The notes under the pieces: model-generated | Database searches by the model: none | What the model was told of the DNA's origin: nothing | What the model saw: only the letters and a program-made list of their open reading frames with translations | Shown: one piece after another, positions 42,971 through 51,718 of the stretch | Layout: each line of letters begins with the position of its first letter | Numbering within the stretch: position 1 is the stretch's first letter | DNA from: PFJX01 sp963713085 | GTDB taxonomy: Bacteria; Pseudomonadota; Gammaproteobacteria; Burkholderiales; Thiobacillaceae | Assembly: GCA_963713085.1 (NCBI GenBank) | Contig: CAVQKQ010000009.1 | Span: 1-64,000 of the forward strand | Length of the DNA stretch: 64,000 bases | Reading direction: 5' to 3' | Position numbers and translations under genes: made by a program

Positions 42971-43606
42971 TCAGCTTCCAGGATATTCACTGAACTGGCT
43001 TTCAATGGCTGATAAGACATCCAGCTTGTCCTGCTGATTCTCTGCAAAATTTATTTTCCCGCTGTCTATTGTCAGAACGTTCCAAGAGTTGGAAACACTT
43101 GCAACCAGGGACATTAATTTCTCATTAATTGCCTGCAAGTATTGAATGCTTATTGGATCCTCTACTTTCCTCCCCCGGAGACGAATTCGAGCCAGCTCGA
43201 TATTTGGGTCACAGACGAGATGGATTAACAAACCAGGCGATAATATTTCTTTGTGGACTTCAGTATGGACGGCTGCAAATGCTGATTGTTTTTCTTTATC
43301 AAGTGTGACGTATGAATAAGCAAGATCGAGGAGAGGTGAAAAATCGCACACGAAGGGCTTGCCTTGTTTGGTTGCGACTTTGATCTCGTGGTAGTGCTGC
43401 AACAGAAAGGTTATTTCTGTTTCGAACGCGGTGCCAGCCGGGTCCGCATAGAATGGTTTCCAAAATGGGTTGGCTTGAAAGTCCTCAAGCACAGAAACGA
43501 TGACGGTGTTGCTGACTAGCTGTGTCAGGGTGGTTTTCCCTGACGCTATACCACCAGAAATCTCGATTCGAAAAGCTGGCCCCGGTATCAATATTCGATC
43601 ACTCAC
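42971..43606 (-). CDS. Deoxynucleoside-kinase-like P-loop protein of the PurZ-like operon
   Basis: The 211-residue protein has Walker A (EISGGIASGKTTL), a C-terminal lid (LARIRLRGRKVEDP) and a final nucleotide-handling helix of the dNK/thymidine-kinase-2 type. The usual DRS motif reads DFS here (FVCDFSPLLDLAYSYV). Members phosphorylate deoxynucleosides to dNMPs. The GTG start overlaps the preceding stop (GTGA), so it is coupled to the dUTPase-like gene. Last gene of the island operon. Substrate, possibly a modified purine deoxynucleoside, is inference from context only. Confidence 0.78.
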   Translation of the reverse strand: MSDRILIPGPAFRIEISGGIASGKTTLTQLVSNTVIVSVLEDFQANPFWKPFYADPAGTAFETEITFLLQHYHEIKVATKQGKPFVCDFSPLLDLAYSYVTLDKEKQSAFAAVHTEVHKEILSPGLLIHLVCDPNIELARIRLRGRKVEDPISIQYLQAINEKLMSLVASVSNSWNVLTIDSGKINFAENQQDKLDVLSAIESQFSEYPGS

Positions 43607-44700
43607 TTTGCTGGTGTTATCGTACGACCTGCCTTGTTGGTGACAAACTCTATTTCGGATTTTGATTGTGGTCCATTCCTCAACCTATTATTGTTCGAAA
43701 GCGCCATGTTATTTTGGCTTGACTTGTATTCGGTGAGGGCGCTCTCTATTTCCTGCTGTTGTAAAGTTACTTGTTTCTTAACCTTCTCGACATCGTCTTT
43801 GGTCTCTTTGACATACTTCACGCTATCTTGTACAAGAGCAATTGCCTGGAATAAACCAAAGATCAGTGGGAGAATTATCGTAATAAGTGCAATAATGCCT
43901 CCCCAGGTTATATAGTTTTTTGTTTTCTCAGCTTCCTGCTTCGCCTTCTTGGCTTCGTCGCTTGCATCTTTAGCCGCTAGTTTCGCAGATTTCGCGTCCT
44001 CCTCAGCTTTTCGTATCTCCTGTGGGATTGAGCTATCTGGGGCATTTGTTTTTTTTGCCTTGATAAAAAAATCATAAGGCGTCAGTTTACCCTTTGCTGT
44101 GGGAAAAGGCCTATAGACTCCATGCATTCCTTGTGGTCGCCTATAGTCTTTATCCCACCTTGGATGTGGGGAAAGTTTTGTAAATTCCACCCATATCAGA
44201 CCTTCTCCTCCATGAAGTGTGTAATCCTCTGCTGTCAAATTATGCAAGGGAACCAGTAATCTACCGTTGAACCCAGGATCGACTAGTGGCCCCGTTCCCA
44301 GTAGTAAGCCGGCGTGTACGTGTGTAATTTTTAAGTTAAATCGGAGTGCAATGTAGTCTGGTAGTCTGAAAAAGGTGTCTAGATAAATAAAGGCAATCGA
44401 GTTCATCTTCAAATCAAACTTATCGCCGGGGTTGATTCGTTGTACCTTATAATTGCCCTCAGAGTTGCAATAATGGACGTCGCCAACAAAATCCACCTCG
44501 TACGAAGCTGATTTTAGTTTGTCGTCACTCGGATCAAATGGCCAAAGTAATCCAGTCACGCGAGCGTAATCATAGATGTCTGCCGAGTTCAACAAGGCGG
44601 CTGGTGCTGACGAAAATGGATCGAGCTCACGATACTGCTTAGAACGCTGTTCTGCATCCTCATTATTGACAGGGAATTGAAGCGTATACAGGTCATTCAT
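43603..44700 (-). CDS. Membrane-anchored dCTP-deaminase/dUTPase-fold protein
   Basis: The 365-residue protein has an N-terminal domain (about 40-180) with the dCTP deaminase/dUTPase pattern: SASYEVDFVGDVHY, NPGDKFDLKMNSIAFI, HAGLLLGTGPLVDPGFNGRL and LHGGEGLIWVEFTKLS. Where dCTP deaminase has its catalytic Glu (VLEFYN-type), this protein reads VPLHN, so deaminase chemistry is unlikely. A Lys/Ala/Glu coiled coil (about 225-260), one membrane helix (about 263-287, ITWGGIIALITIILPLIFGL) and a second coiled coil follow. ATGA overlap with the PurZ-like gene. Clearly AT-rich. I infer a membrane-bound nucleotide binder or sensor; a dUTPase-like hydrolase is the alternative. Confidence 0.7.
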   Translation of the reverse strand: MNDLYTLQFPVNNEDAEQRSKQYRELDPFSSAPAALLNSADIYDYARVTGLLWPFDPSDDKLKSASYEVDFVGDVHYCNSEGNYKVQRINPGDKFDLKMNSIAFIYLDTFFRLPDYIALRFNLKITHVHAGLLLGTGPLVDPGFNGRLLVPLHNLTAEDYTLHGGEGLIWVEFTKLSPHPRWDKDYRRPQGMHGVYRPFPTAKGKLTPYDFFIKAKKTNAPDSSIPQEIRKAEEDAKSAKLAAKDASDEAKKAKQEAEKTKNYITWGGIIALITIILPLIFGLFQAIALVQDSVKYVKETKDDVEKVKKQVTLQQQEIESALTEYKSSQNNMALSNNNRLRNGPQSKSEIEFVTNKAGRTITPAK

Positions 44701-45749
44701 AGCAAGCACTTGTCAGTAAATTGACGGCGAGTCACCATTTCATTCAAGACGAGGGTGGCGGGGCCTGTGCCAATGTAATTAATCTTGCGGCAAATATTTT
44801 TTTCTATTTCTTTGATAACGCTGCCAACAATCAATGTTGGTTCGCCGTTGTAACATGCGTTATCACAATAATCTGCATGATTTAAAATAATGCTGGTTGG
44901 CTGGTTGTGTTTGATGGCGTTTCTCACGATCTGAGCATCAAACTTTGCGACTCTTCGAACAGACCTTGTTACTGATGTTGTTTCTATGATGGGATTAGAG
45001 CTGTTGGATCCCAATGTTATGTCAGACCATGTTATTTCTTGAGGGAGAGGGCCAGAATTGCCTGCTACCCGAATTGGGAAAGCACGTATCACCATAACCA
45101 CATCATCAACATCGAGTGGACTTAATCCTGCTTCACTGATGAATCCCGCAGCTGTGGTATCTCTACTTGTTGCGAATGGATAGTGTGGCGAGTGAAGTAA
45201 TGAAAGGCCAAATCCTTGCGTTCCCTCAATCAATACCCGTTCATTCATGTCGAGCCTGTCCCGAAGAAACTTAATTACGGGTCCCACGTAGTCCTGAAGC
45301 GCCTCCTCATCGCGGGCGAGTTTGACACCGCCAAGTCGCGCGGCCCGGGCAATCACAGCAGAACCCGTGCCACTTTGCGTAGACCCGATCAAAGATCGCA
45401 GGAGCGACTCCCTTTCATCCGTAACCTCTCGGTCGGTGATCACTACGGCATTCGGATCGATCAAGATTCGCTTTTTATCGATGCCGGACGTTCGTATCTC
45501 TTCTTGAAGAATGTCCAAACGGATATAGCTTCCGGCTGGCAAGACGCAATAAACGTCCGGTAGCAGTGCAGCAGTGGGGAGTTGCTTGAAAATGACTGCC
45601 CGGCCGGATCGGTCTATGACGGTATGCCCGGAGTTCGGGCCGCCAACGCGAATTGCGACCGTCGCCTCCATCTCTCTGGCCAGAAAATGAGCGACTTTGC
45701 CTTTGCCTTCAGATCCGAACTGTCCACCAACGATTACCGTGACAGGCAT
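44697..45749 (-). CDS. PurZ-like adenylosuccinate synthetase homologue
   Basis: The 350-residue protein is PurA-related but short, as in archaea and phage PurZ (bacterial PurA is about 430). The N-terminus reads GGQFGSEGKGKVAHFL: the catalytic Asp of PurA (GDEGKGK) is Ser. Phage PurZ, which makes N6-succino-2-amino-dAMP from dGMP for 2-aminoadenine DNA, has the same kind of change. Also seen are RVGGPNSGHTVID, STQSGTGSAVIARAAR and a C-terminal IGTGPATLVL. The guanine-recognition TKxD-like motif is NHADYCD, so the donor may not be GTP. AAGGAG precedes the ATG. Alternatives: a nucleoside-antibiotic enzyme or an odd PurA. Confidence 0.8.
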   Translation of the reverse strand: MPVTVIVGGQFGSEGKGKVAHFLAREMEATVAIRVGGPNSGHTVIDRSGRAVIFKQLPTAALLPDVYCVLPAGSYIRLDILQEEIRTSGIDKKRILIDPNAVVITDREVTDERESLLRSLIGSTQSGTGSAVIARAARLGGVKLARDEEALQDYVGPVIKFLRDRLDMNERVLIEGTQGFGLSLLHSPHYPFATSRDTTAAGFISEAGLSPLDVDDVVMVIRAFPIRVAGNSGPLPQEITWSDITLGSNSSNPIIETTSVTRSVRRVAKFDAQIVRNAIKHNQPTSIILNHADYCDNACYNGEPTLIVGSVIKEIEKNICRKINYIGTGPATLVLNEMVTRRQFTDKCLL

Positions 45750-45764
45750 TCCAGGCTCCTTGGC

Positions 45765-47830
45765 TCAGCCTTGAAAACTGTCTTGAAGTTGTCGATGAAG
45801 GCTCTCCAATGTGTCGCTATTGGACAGAACAACATGCGCCAGAGAGCGTAATGAATCAATCTGTTGCTCGGTCGAAAAGCCCTCCGCTTTTTGCAGGCTC
45901 TTACTGCGCCCCTTGCCGCTCTTTAACGAGCATTACGTATCTCCCTGGTGCAGTGATGTGCAGGTGACGAAAAGCGGGTCCGAACACTTCTATGAGGAAT
46001 GCGTGGTCATCGGGGTAGCGAAGGCCATCAATTACCAAGCGACCTTCTTTCGGCAGGATTTCGAGTAGCCTTCTCCCTAGCCAACGCTGGCCCTTTTCAG
46101 CGTGAACTTGTTCCCCGAGCGATTGAATATGGATCCGATCCACTTTCTGACCACGCTCCTCTAGCATGCGCTGCAAGATCATGCTGTACCGTGCATAACC
46201 ATATCCCAAGCCCTCCAGGAACCGTGCCCGTAGTCTTGCCTGCAGCAACGGAACCACTGATACCAATGACCCGCCGCTCCAACCATGGACTCGTATCGAC
46301 AGCGAGATCCGGGATGATTAATGCCTCCTCATCCTGTGCCCCTAGCGCTTCGAACCTTCCACTCCAGAAGAACGCGCCCACTATGGCCGATGTGATCGCA
46401 TCCAGTTCGTCATGCGTTACGACACGATTGAGGTATTCCCCATTCACTCCAAATTCGCCCATGCCATCACGAAGCATGTCTAGACTGGCTCGCTTCCGGG
46501 GAATGCCTATGATGTCCTGTGCCGCACCGGGGTAGCTTTCAATGACCGGCAACCCCAGCGCGCGAAATCTGGTTGCGAGGCGAATCCCTCGTGCCGTTAG
46601 TCGTTGCATGCTGGGGATCAACGCCGGATAGACGTTGATCCCCCGTTTCTTCAGAACGCGCTCACAGTACCTCATGATTCCGAATTCCGCTCGTCCGGGG
46701 TCGTCATCGAATACGGTGATACGCCCGCTGGGCAGCGATAGTGGGGAATCAATCGATACAAGGTGTGGTTTGGCCTGCATCGTGAACGCAATAAGATCGT
46801 CGTCACTACCCACAGTTTGGGTTGTCGCGTGATTGCCGTTGAGCAGACACCATCCACTTGGCCGCGCCTCGGATCCTGTCAGGTCTATTCCGACGACACG
46901 AAGCTCTTCGCGGTTACGCTGGGGAAAGAGGTCAGCTAGGCTAATCGCTGGTCCCAAGGGACCTTGGTACGGGAATATCTGAATCGCTTGGCCCGCATGG
47001 GGGTCTTTTTCCAGACTGGCGACCACCGATTGTTTTTTGACACTTGTGAAGCGTGGCACCCCGTCGCGAATACGCTTGGGAATCCCTTGGATCTTGAGCA
47101 GCCGCGCAACCACTTTGTCAAAGATGAATTTCATCCCTTCGATATCAAAATGGTTATATTCGATAAGGAGTTTGAGCGCCTCTAGACTTCCTCGACGATA
47201 CCGGTGCCAGAGAAGTGGAGCTGCCTCCCCGCGCATATCTTTTATCTCGACAGGACGTTTGAATCCCAAGGTTTCCTCAATGATCTTTTGGCCACCTGTG
47301 AGGTTGACTCGTTTGGCCAAAAATCTCAGGTCGATATGTGCCGGTGGAATCTTGAGATCAGGGTAGCCAATGCGGATGAAAGGGATATCGAAAAGGGAGC
47401 CGTTAAATGTGACGATGACTTGGGCATCCTCCATCACCGCTCTTAACTCGCTGTCTTCCTGACCGCGTATGCACGCCCCATAACGTCCTTGATATGACCA
47501 TCCAACCAGCGTGATGACATCGTAATATCGGCTCAGGCCCGTACTTTCGATGTCAAGAAACAGAGTTCTGTTAGGTAACGCTAGCGGTATGCGGAATTGT
47601 TCGCGGGGACCAAGTTGTTTGGCAAAAAAGCTTGCGTCTTCGGATTGAAGTGCAGCTCTCGCCGCTGCAAAGGGGGAGTAGGCGTCAGCAATGCCGTCCG
47701 TAAACAGCGATTGCTGTGCAACGTGTGTCCTCTCGAAATCTTCCCAAGACAGAACGCCTTTTTTCCACAAGGCAACTTCTTTGTCGGCGCTGATGCCCCG
47801 TACAAGGTGCTGAAAAGTGGCGTGCAACAT
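45765..47830 (-). pseudogene. RNase H-like / DUF429 / P-loop kinase protein with two frameshifts
   Basis: Reading from 47830: an RNase_H_2 (YprB-like DEDD) exonuclease domain at about 85-245 (TLFLDIESTGLSRYYD; IVTFNGSLFDIPFIRI; HIDLRFL; EYNHFDIEGM); a DUF429 domain at about 310-520 (LRVVGIDLTGSEARPSG; VIESYPGAAQDIIGIP); then a P-loop RRVIGISGSVAAGKTT. The frame breaks just after the P-loop (GGG at 46227-46229, one extra base). The next frame gives a dephospho-CoA/dNMP-kinase-like body (GYGYARYSMILQRMLEERG; LVIDGLRYPDDHAFLI). A second one-base shift near 45900 leads to LAHVVLSNSDTLESLHRQL and a stop at 45765. Intact it would be about 690 residues. First gene of the operon, 15 bases before the PurZ-like gene. 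Either decayed or a sequencing artefact. Confidence 0.75.
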
Positions 47831-48021
47831 GGAATAACGATTGGCCTAAGGTGTATTTGTGTTTGAGCGTCTTGTGGGACCGATAGCAAACATGAGCCAT
47901 GTGTATCAACTGCCTATAAGGCATTGGAAACACCCATGCCCACATGTACATAACAAGCGCGCAGGTTACAGCATCATGAACAATCTGACATGGCTGTGCT
48001 CCATGCTAACCTCGCCAAACC

Positions 48022-48871
48022 ATGCTTAGCTATCGTCATGCATTTCACGCTGGCAGCCATACCGACGTACTCAAACACGCCGTGTTGATCGCGCTGCTCG
48101 ACCATCTGAACCTCAAGGAAAAGCCCTGGTGGTACATCGATACCCACGCCGGGGCGGGCATTTATGACCTGCATAGCGACTACGCCAGGAAGACCGCCGA
48201 ATCCGACTCCGGAATCGGCCGTTTGTGGGAAAGAACTGACCTGCCGCCCATGATTGAAAACTATGTCGATTTGGTGCGTACCCTCAATCCGAATGGCCAC
48301 TTGCGCCTCTACCCAGGCTCACCTTACTGCGCATATCGCCGCGCCCGCGCCGATGACCGCCTGCGTCTGTTCGAACTGCACAGCAGCGACCATCGCCTGT
48401 TGAGCAGCACCTTCAGCGAAGCCGGCCGACAGGTGAAGATCGAGCCATCAGACGGCCACGCTGGCTTGAAAGCGGTGCTACCACCACAGACACGGCGCGC
48501 TCTGGTGTTGATCGACCCATCCTATGAGATTAAGCGCGATTACCCGCGCACTGTAGAAGCGCTCACGGATGGTCTCGCTCGTTTTTCCAGTGGCACCTAC
48601 ATGGTCTGGTACCCGCTGCTTCAGAAGCCAGACGCGCGGCAGTTGCCGGAGCGCCTTAAGGCCACGCGGCCTCCGGCTTGGCTAAATGTCACCCTGAGCG
48701 TGCAATTGCCGTCGAAAGATCGGCTTTGGCATGCACGGTAGTGGCCTCTATGTCGCCAACCCGCCCTGGACTCTGCCGGCACAGCTTCAGAGACCACCTT
48801 GCCCTGGCTGGTAAAAGTTCTAGGTCAAGATGACCAGGGCCGGCTATACGCTCGAATATGTAATTCCCTGA
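48022..48871 (+). pseudogene. rlmJ: rlmJ (23S rRNA A2030 N6-methyltransferase), 3' end frameshifted
   Basis: The frame starts MLSYRHAFHAGSHTDVLKHA and carries DTHAGAGIYDL (SAM site) and ALVLIDPSYEIKRDY (DPPY-type catalytic motif, here DPSYE). Near 48720 one extra base derails it; the true continuation FGMHGSGLYVANPPWTL is in the next frame. Then comes LPWLVKVLGQDDQG in another and YTLEYVIP plus stop at 48871 in a fourth step. So three one-base indels lie within 150 bases. RlmJ methylates A2030 of 23S rRNA and is not essential in E. coli. Lower-GC codon choice at its 5' end differs from the remnant at 49014-49046. Confidence 0.8.
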
Positions 48872-49013
48872 TTATGGTGAGATCAGCTCAAAGCAATTCG
48901 AACGCATTAGCTTAGCGAATTGTCCTGATGACTAGCCTCCACTTTGCATTAACTTTCTTATTTTTTTAATTACACATTTTGTTCGCCATATAGCCTGCAT
49001 CAAGGCCTTCGGT
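48872..49013. other. AT-rich island border, no gene seen
   Basis: This short AT-rich stretch (with TTATTTTTTTAATTAC near 48958) lies between the broken rlmJ and the remnant of a second rlmJ start. It probably contains the right junction of the island. No direct repeat or integrase was recognised. Confidence 0.4.
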
Positions 49014-49046
49014 GTTCGCATGGAAGGCGTGGCGGTAGCTCAGCAT
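49014..49046 (-). pseudogene. Eleven-codon 5' remnant of a second rlmJ
   Basis: On the minus strand ATG at 49046 reads MLSYRHAFHAN and then departs from any RlmJ sequence, reaching a stop soon after. The codons (CTG AGC TAC CGC CAC) are GC-rich like the core genome, unlike the copy at 48022. It stands where rlmJ would follow acuI. I take it as the stump of the native gene cut by the island. Confidence 0.65.
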
Positions 49047-49075
49047 GGCTGGCGTGGGTTCAGGGTTGGACGGGT

Positions 49076-50059
49076 TCATCGGTTCACATCCACCACAAAG
49101 CGGCCCCGCATCTGTCCGGCGAGGATGCGTTGCACGGCCGGGACGACGTCGGTCAGGGAAATTTCCTGGACGATGGCGTCCAGGGCGGCGCCATCGAGGG
49201 TGGCGGCAAGGCGCGCCCAGGCGGCCTGGCGGCGGGCCTGATCGGCATAGACCGAATCGATGCCATACAGGCTGATGCCGCGCAGGATGAAGGGCGCCAC
49301 GGTGGCCGGAAAGTCCATGCCCATGGCCAGGCCGCAGGCCGCCACCGCGCCGTTGCGCCTTACCCGGGCGCAGGCGTTGGCCAGCACCGCGCTGCCCAAA
49401 GTGTCCACTACGCCGGCGAACTGCTCCTTCTGCAGGGGCTTGCCCGGGCTGGAAAGCTCCGCGCGATCCAATATCTCCGCCGCGCCCAGACCCTCCAGAT
49501 AGGCCGTCTCCCCCATCTTGCCGGTGAGGGCCGTCACCCGGAAGCCGGCCCTGGCCAGCAGGGCCACGGCTACCGACCCCACACCGCCGCTGGCGCCGGT
49601 CACCAACACCGGTCCGTCCGCCGGTTTCAGGCCGTGATGCTCCAGGGCCTGGACGCACATGGCGGCGGTATAGCCGGCGGTGCCGATGGCGGCGGCGTCG
49701 AACGGGGTGAGGGGCGCCGGCAGCTTCACCAGCCATTCTCCCGGGCAGCGGGTGCGCTGGGCCAGACCGCCCCAGCGGGTCTCCCCCAGGCCCCAGCCGT
49801 TCACCACCACCGCGTCGCCGGGACGGAAATCCGGGTGATCGGATCTTTCCACCACCCCGGCCGCATCGATCCCCGCCACCATGGGCCAGGTCCGGACGAT
49901 GGGCCCCCTGTTGCCGATGGCCAGGGCATCCTTGTAATTCAGGGTGGAATAGGCCACCCGCAGCGTCACGTCGCCTTCCGGCAGATCGGCATCGTCCAAT
50001 TCGACGATGCGGGTCGAGAAGGCCGGATCGTTCTCCAGCAACAGGGCTCGATAGGTCAT
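49076..50059 (-). CDS. acuI: AcuI-type acrylyl-CoA reductase (zinc-free MDR/YhdH family)
   Basis: The 327-residue NADPH-dependent reductase begins MTYRALLLENDPAFSTRIVE and shows YSTLNYKDALAIGNRGPIVR, GIDAAGVVERSDHPDFRPGD and the nucleotide motif VLVTGASGGVGSVAVALLAR. The AcuI/YhdH branch reduces acrylyl-CoA to propionyl-CoA, protecting the cell from this reactive electrophile. The start overlaps the stop of the upstream AmpG-like gene by 4 bases. It gives propionyl-CoA, which could connect with the CoA-ester module in this window. Confidence 0.9.
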   Translation of the reverse strand: MTYRALLLENDPAFSTRIVELDDADLPEGDVTLRVAYSTLNYKDALAIGNRGPIVRTWPMVAGIDAAGVVERSDHPDFRPGDAVVVNGWGLGETRWGGLAQRTRCPGEWLVKLPAPLTPFDAAAIGTAGYTAAMCVQALEHHGLKPADGPVLVTGASGGVGSVAVALLARAGFRVTALTGKMGETAYLEGLGAAEILDRAELSSPGKPLQKEQFAGVVDTLGSAVLANACARVRRNGAVAACGLAMGMDFPATVAPFILRGISLYGIDSVYADQARRQAAWARLAATLDGAALDAIVQEISLTDVVPAVQRILAGQMRGRFVVDVNR

Positions 50060-51573
50060 GCCGCGACTCCATTTCTTTGCTCGGTTCCGTTCAGGGCCAG
50101 GATGGCCTCCCGCATGCGCCAGACCATGTAGATACCCGGCAGCCCCAGTGCCACCGCAAGCAGGAAGAAAGCGGGCCAGCCGATGGACTCCGCCATCACC
50201 CCGGCCAGGGGGCTGACATAGATTCGCCCCACGGAGGCCAAGGCGGACAGCAACGCGTAGTGGGTGGCCGTGTATTTATGGCTGCACAGGCTCATCAGCA
50301 GGGCCACGAAGGCGGCGGTGCCCATGCCGCTGGTGATGTTCTCGGCGGCGATGGCGCCCATCAGCAGTCCGTCGATGTGGGCCGGCTGGGTCAGGGCCAC
50401 GAAGCCCCAGTCGAAGGGGGGCAATATGAATCCGCCCCAGGCCCCCTTGCCCAGGTAGGCCAGGGCGTAGAAACCGAAGTTGGCCACCATCTGCAGCACC
50501 CCGAAGATCAGCAGGGCCCGGTACAGGGTCATGCGCATCATGACCGCCCCGGCCAGCAAGGCGCCGAAGATGGTGAGCCAGATGCCGATGATCTTGTTGA
50601 CGATGCCCACCTCGGCCTGGGTGAAGACCATGCCCTTGATCAGGAAAACGGTGGTGAGGCTGCCGGCGAAGGCGTCGGACAGCTTGTACAGGACGATGAG
50701 CAGCAGGAAGGCCCAGGCCCCGGGCTGGGCCAGGTAGCTGGAGAGGGAGCGGTTGAGGGTCTCGAAGCCCACCCGGCGCGCGGCCCAGGCCCCCATCGGC
50801 AGGGCCAGGACAATGCCCGCCAATACGAACAGGAGCTGGATCCATTTGTTGGCGTCGTGGGGGTCCAGGCCCAGGGCCATGAGGATCCAGCGTGACAGGA
50901 AGGCCCCGGCCAGCACCCCCGCCAGCATGGCCAGGAAGCCGCGCAATTCCCGGATGGGATCGGAATCCAAGGGGCGGGAGCCGCCGTTAACCTTGGGCAG
51001 GGTCAGAAGGGAGATGACCGCCGCCGCCACGAAGATGCCCGCCATGACCCGGTACACCGCGCCCCAGCTCTGCCATTGGTCGGCCCAGATCAGGGCGATG
51101 CCGCCGGACAAGATCATGGCCAGGCGGTAGCCGAACACCGAGAGTGACGAACCGAGACCCCGCTCCCGGGGCTCCAGCACGTCAGTGCGGTAGGCGTCGA
51201 TCACCACGTCCTGGGAGGCGGACAGGAAAGCCACCCCCAGGGCCGCCGCCGCGAACAGCAGGGGCGAGCTGGCCGGAGAAACGCCCGACATCCCATACAG
51301 CATGGCCGCCAGCAGCAGCTGGGTCAGCACCAGCCAGCCGCGGCGCCGCCCCAGGAAGGGCGGCTCGAAGCGGTCCATCAGGGGCGCCCAGAGGAACTTG
51401 AAGGTGTAGGGGATGCCCACCAGGCCCAGGAAGCCGATGGTGGCGATATCCACCCCCTCAATCGACAGCCAGGCCTGCATGGCCTGGCCGGTCAGCGCCA
51501 GGGGCAGGCCGGAGGCGAAGCCCAGGATGAGGACGGCGAAGAAGCGGTGGAAGGCGGAAAAGGAATGTTTCAT
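50056..51573 (-). CDS. ampG: AmpG-like muropeptide permease (MFS)
   Basis: The 505-residue, 12-14-helix transporter has the AmpG signatures FASGLPLALTGQAMQAWL, LWAPLMDRFEPPFLGRRRG and LSASQDVVIDAYRTDVL. AmpG imports GlcNAc-anhydroMurNAc peptides from peptidoglycan turnover for recycling and beta-lactamase signalling. Length is normal. It overlaps acuI by 4 bases, and the two may be cotranscribed. Confidence 0.92.
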   Translation of the reverse strand: MKHSFSAFHRFFAVLILGFASGLPLALTGQAMQAWLSIEGVDIATIGFLGLVGIPYTFKFLWAPLMDRFEPPFLGRRRGWLVLTQLLLAAMLYGMSGVSPASSPLLFAAAALGVAFLSASQDVVIDAYRTDVLEPRERGLGSSLSVFGYRLAMILSGGIALIWADQWQSWGAVYRVMAGIFVAAAVISLLTLPKVNGGSRPLDSDPIRELRGFLAMLAGVLAGAFLSRWILMALGLDPHDANKWIQLLFVLAGIVLALPMGAWAARRVGFETLNRSLSSYLAQPGAWAFLLLIVLYKLSDAFAGSLTTVFLIKGMVFTQAEVGIVNKIIGIWLTIFGALLAGAVMMRMTLYRALLIFGVLQMVANFGFYALAYLGKGAWGGFILPPFDWGFVALTQPAHIDGLLMGAIAAENITSGMGTAAFVALLMSLCSHKYTATHYALLSALASVGRIYVSPLAGVMAESIGWPAFFLLAVALGLPGIYMVWRMREAILALNGTEQRNGVAA

Positions 51574-51718
51574 CGATACGTCATGGATTTCTCAAGCGCT
51601 GGATTGTCCGGATTTTTCATGCGTCTGGCGTCTGTGATGCACATTGTCATGCCCGCTGTGATGACCGTGGGGCGACCATTATCCGATGCGGCCGGGCGAT
51701 GCTAGCATTCGCCCCCTC

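Noticed and set aside
42971..49046. Island as an intact prophage
   Set aside because: No integrase, replication, capsid, tail or lysis genes are visible, so a prophage call is not supported; a degraded remnant cannot be excluded.
48966..50072. Long minus-strand ORF (368 codons) across the acuI region
   Set aside because: It is an out-of-frame shadow of acuI rich in Gly/Arg. Only its last codons are of interest, because they contain the rlmJ stump.
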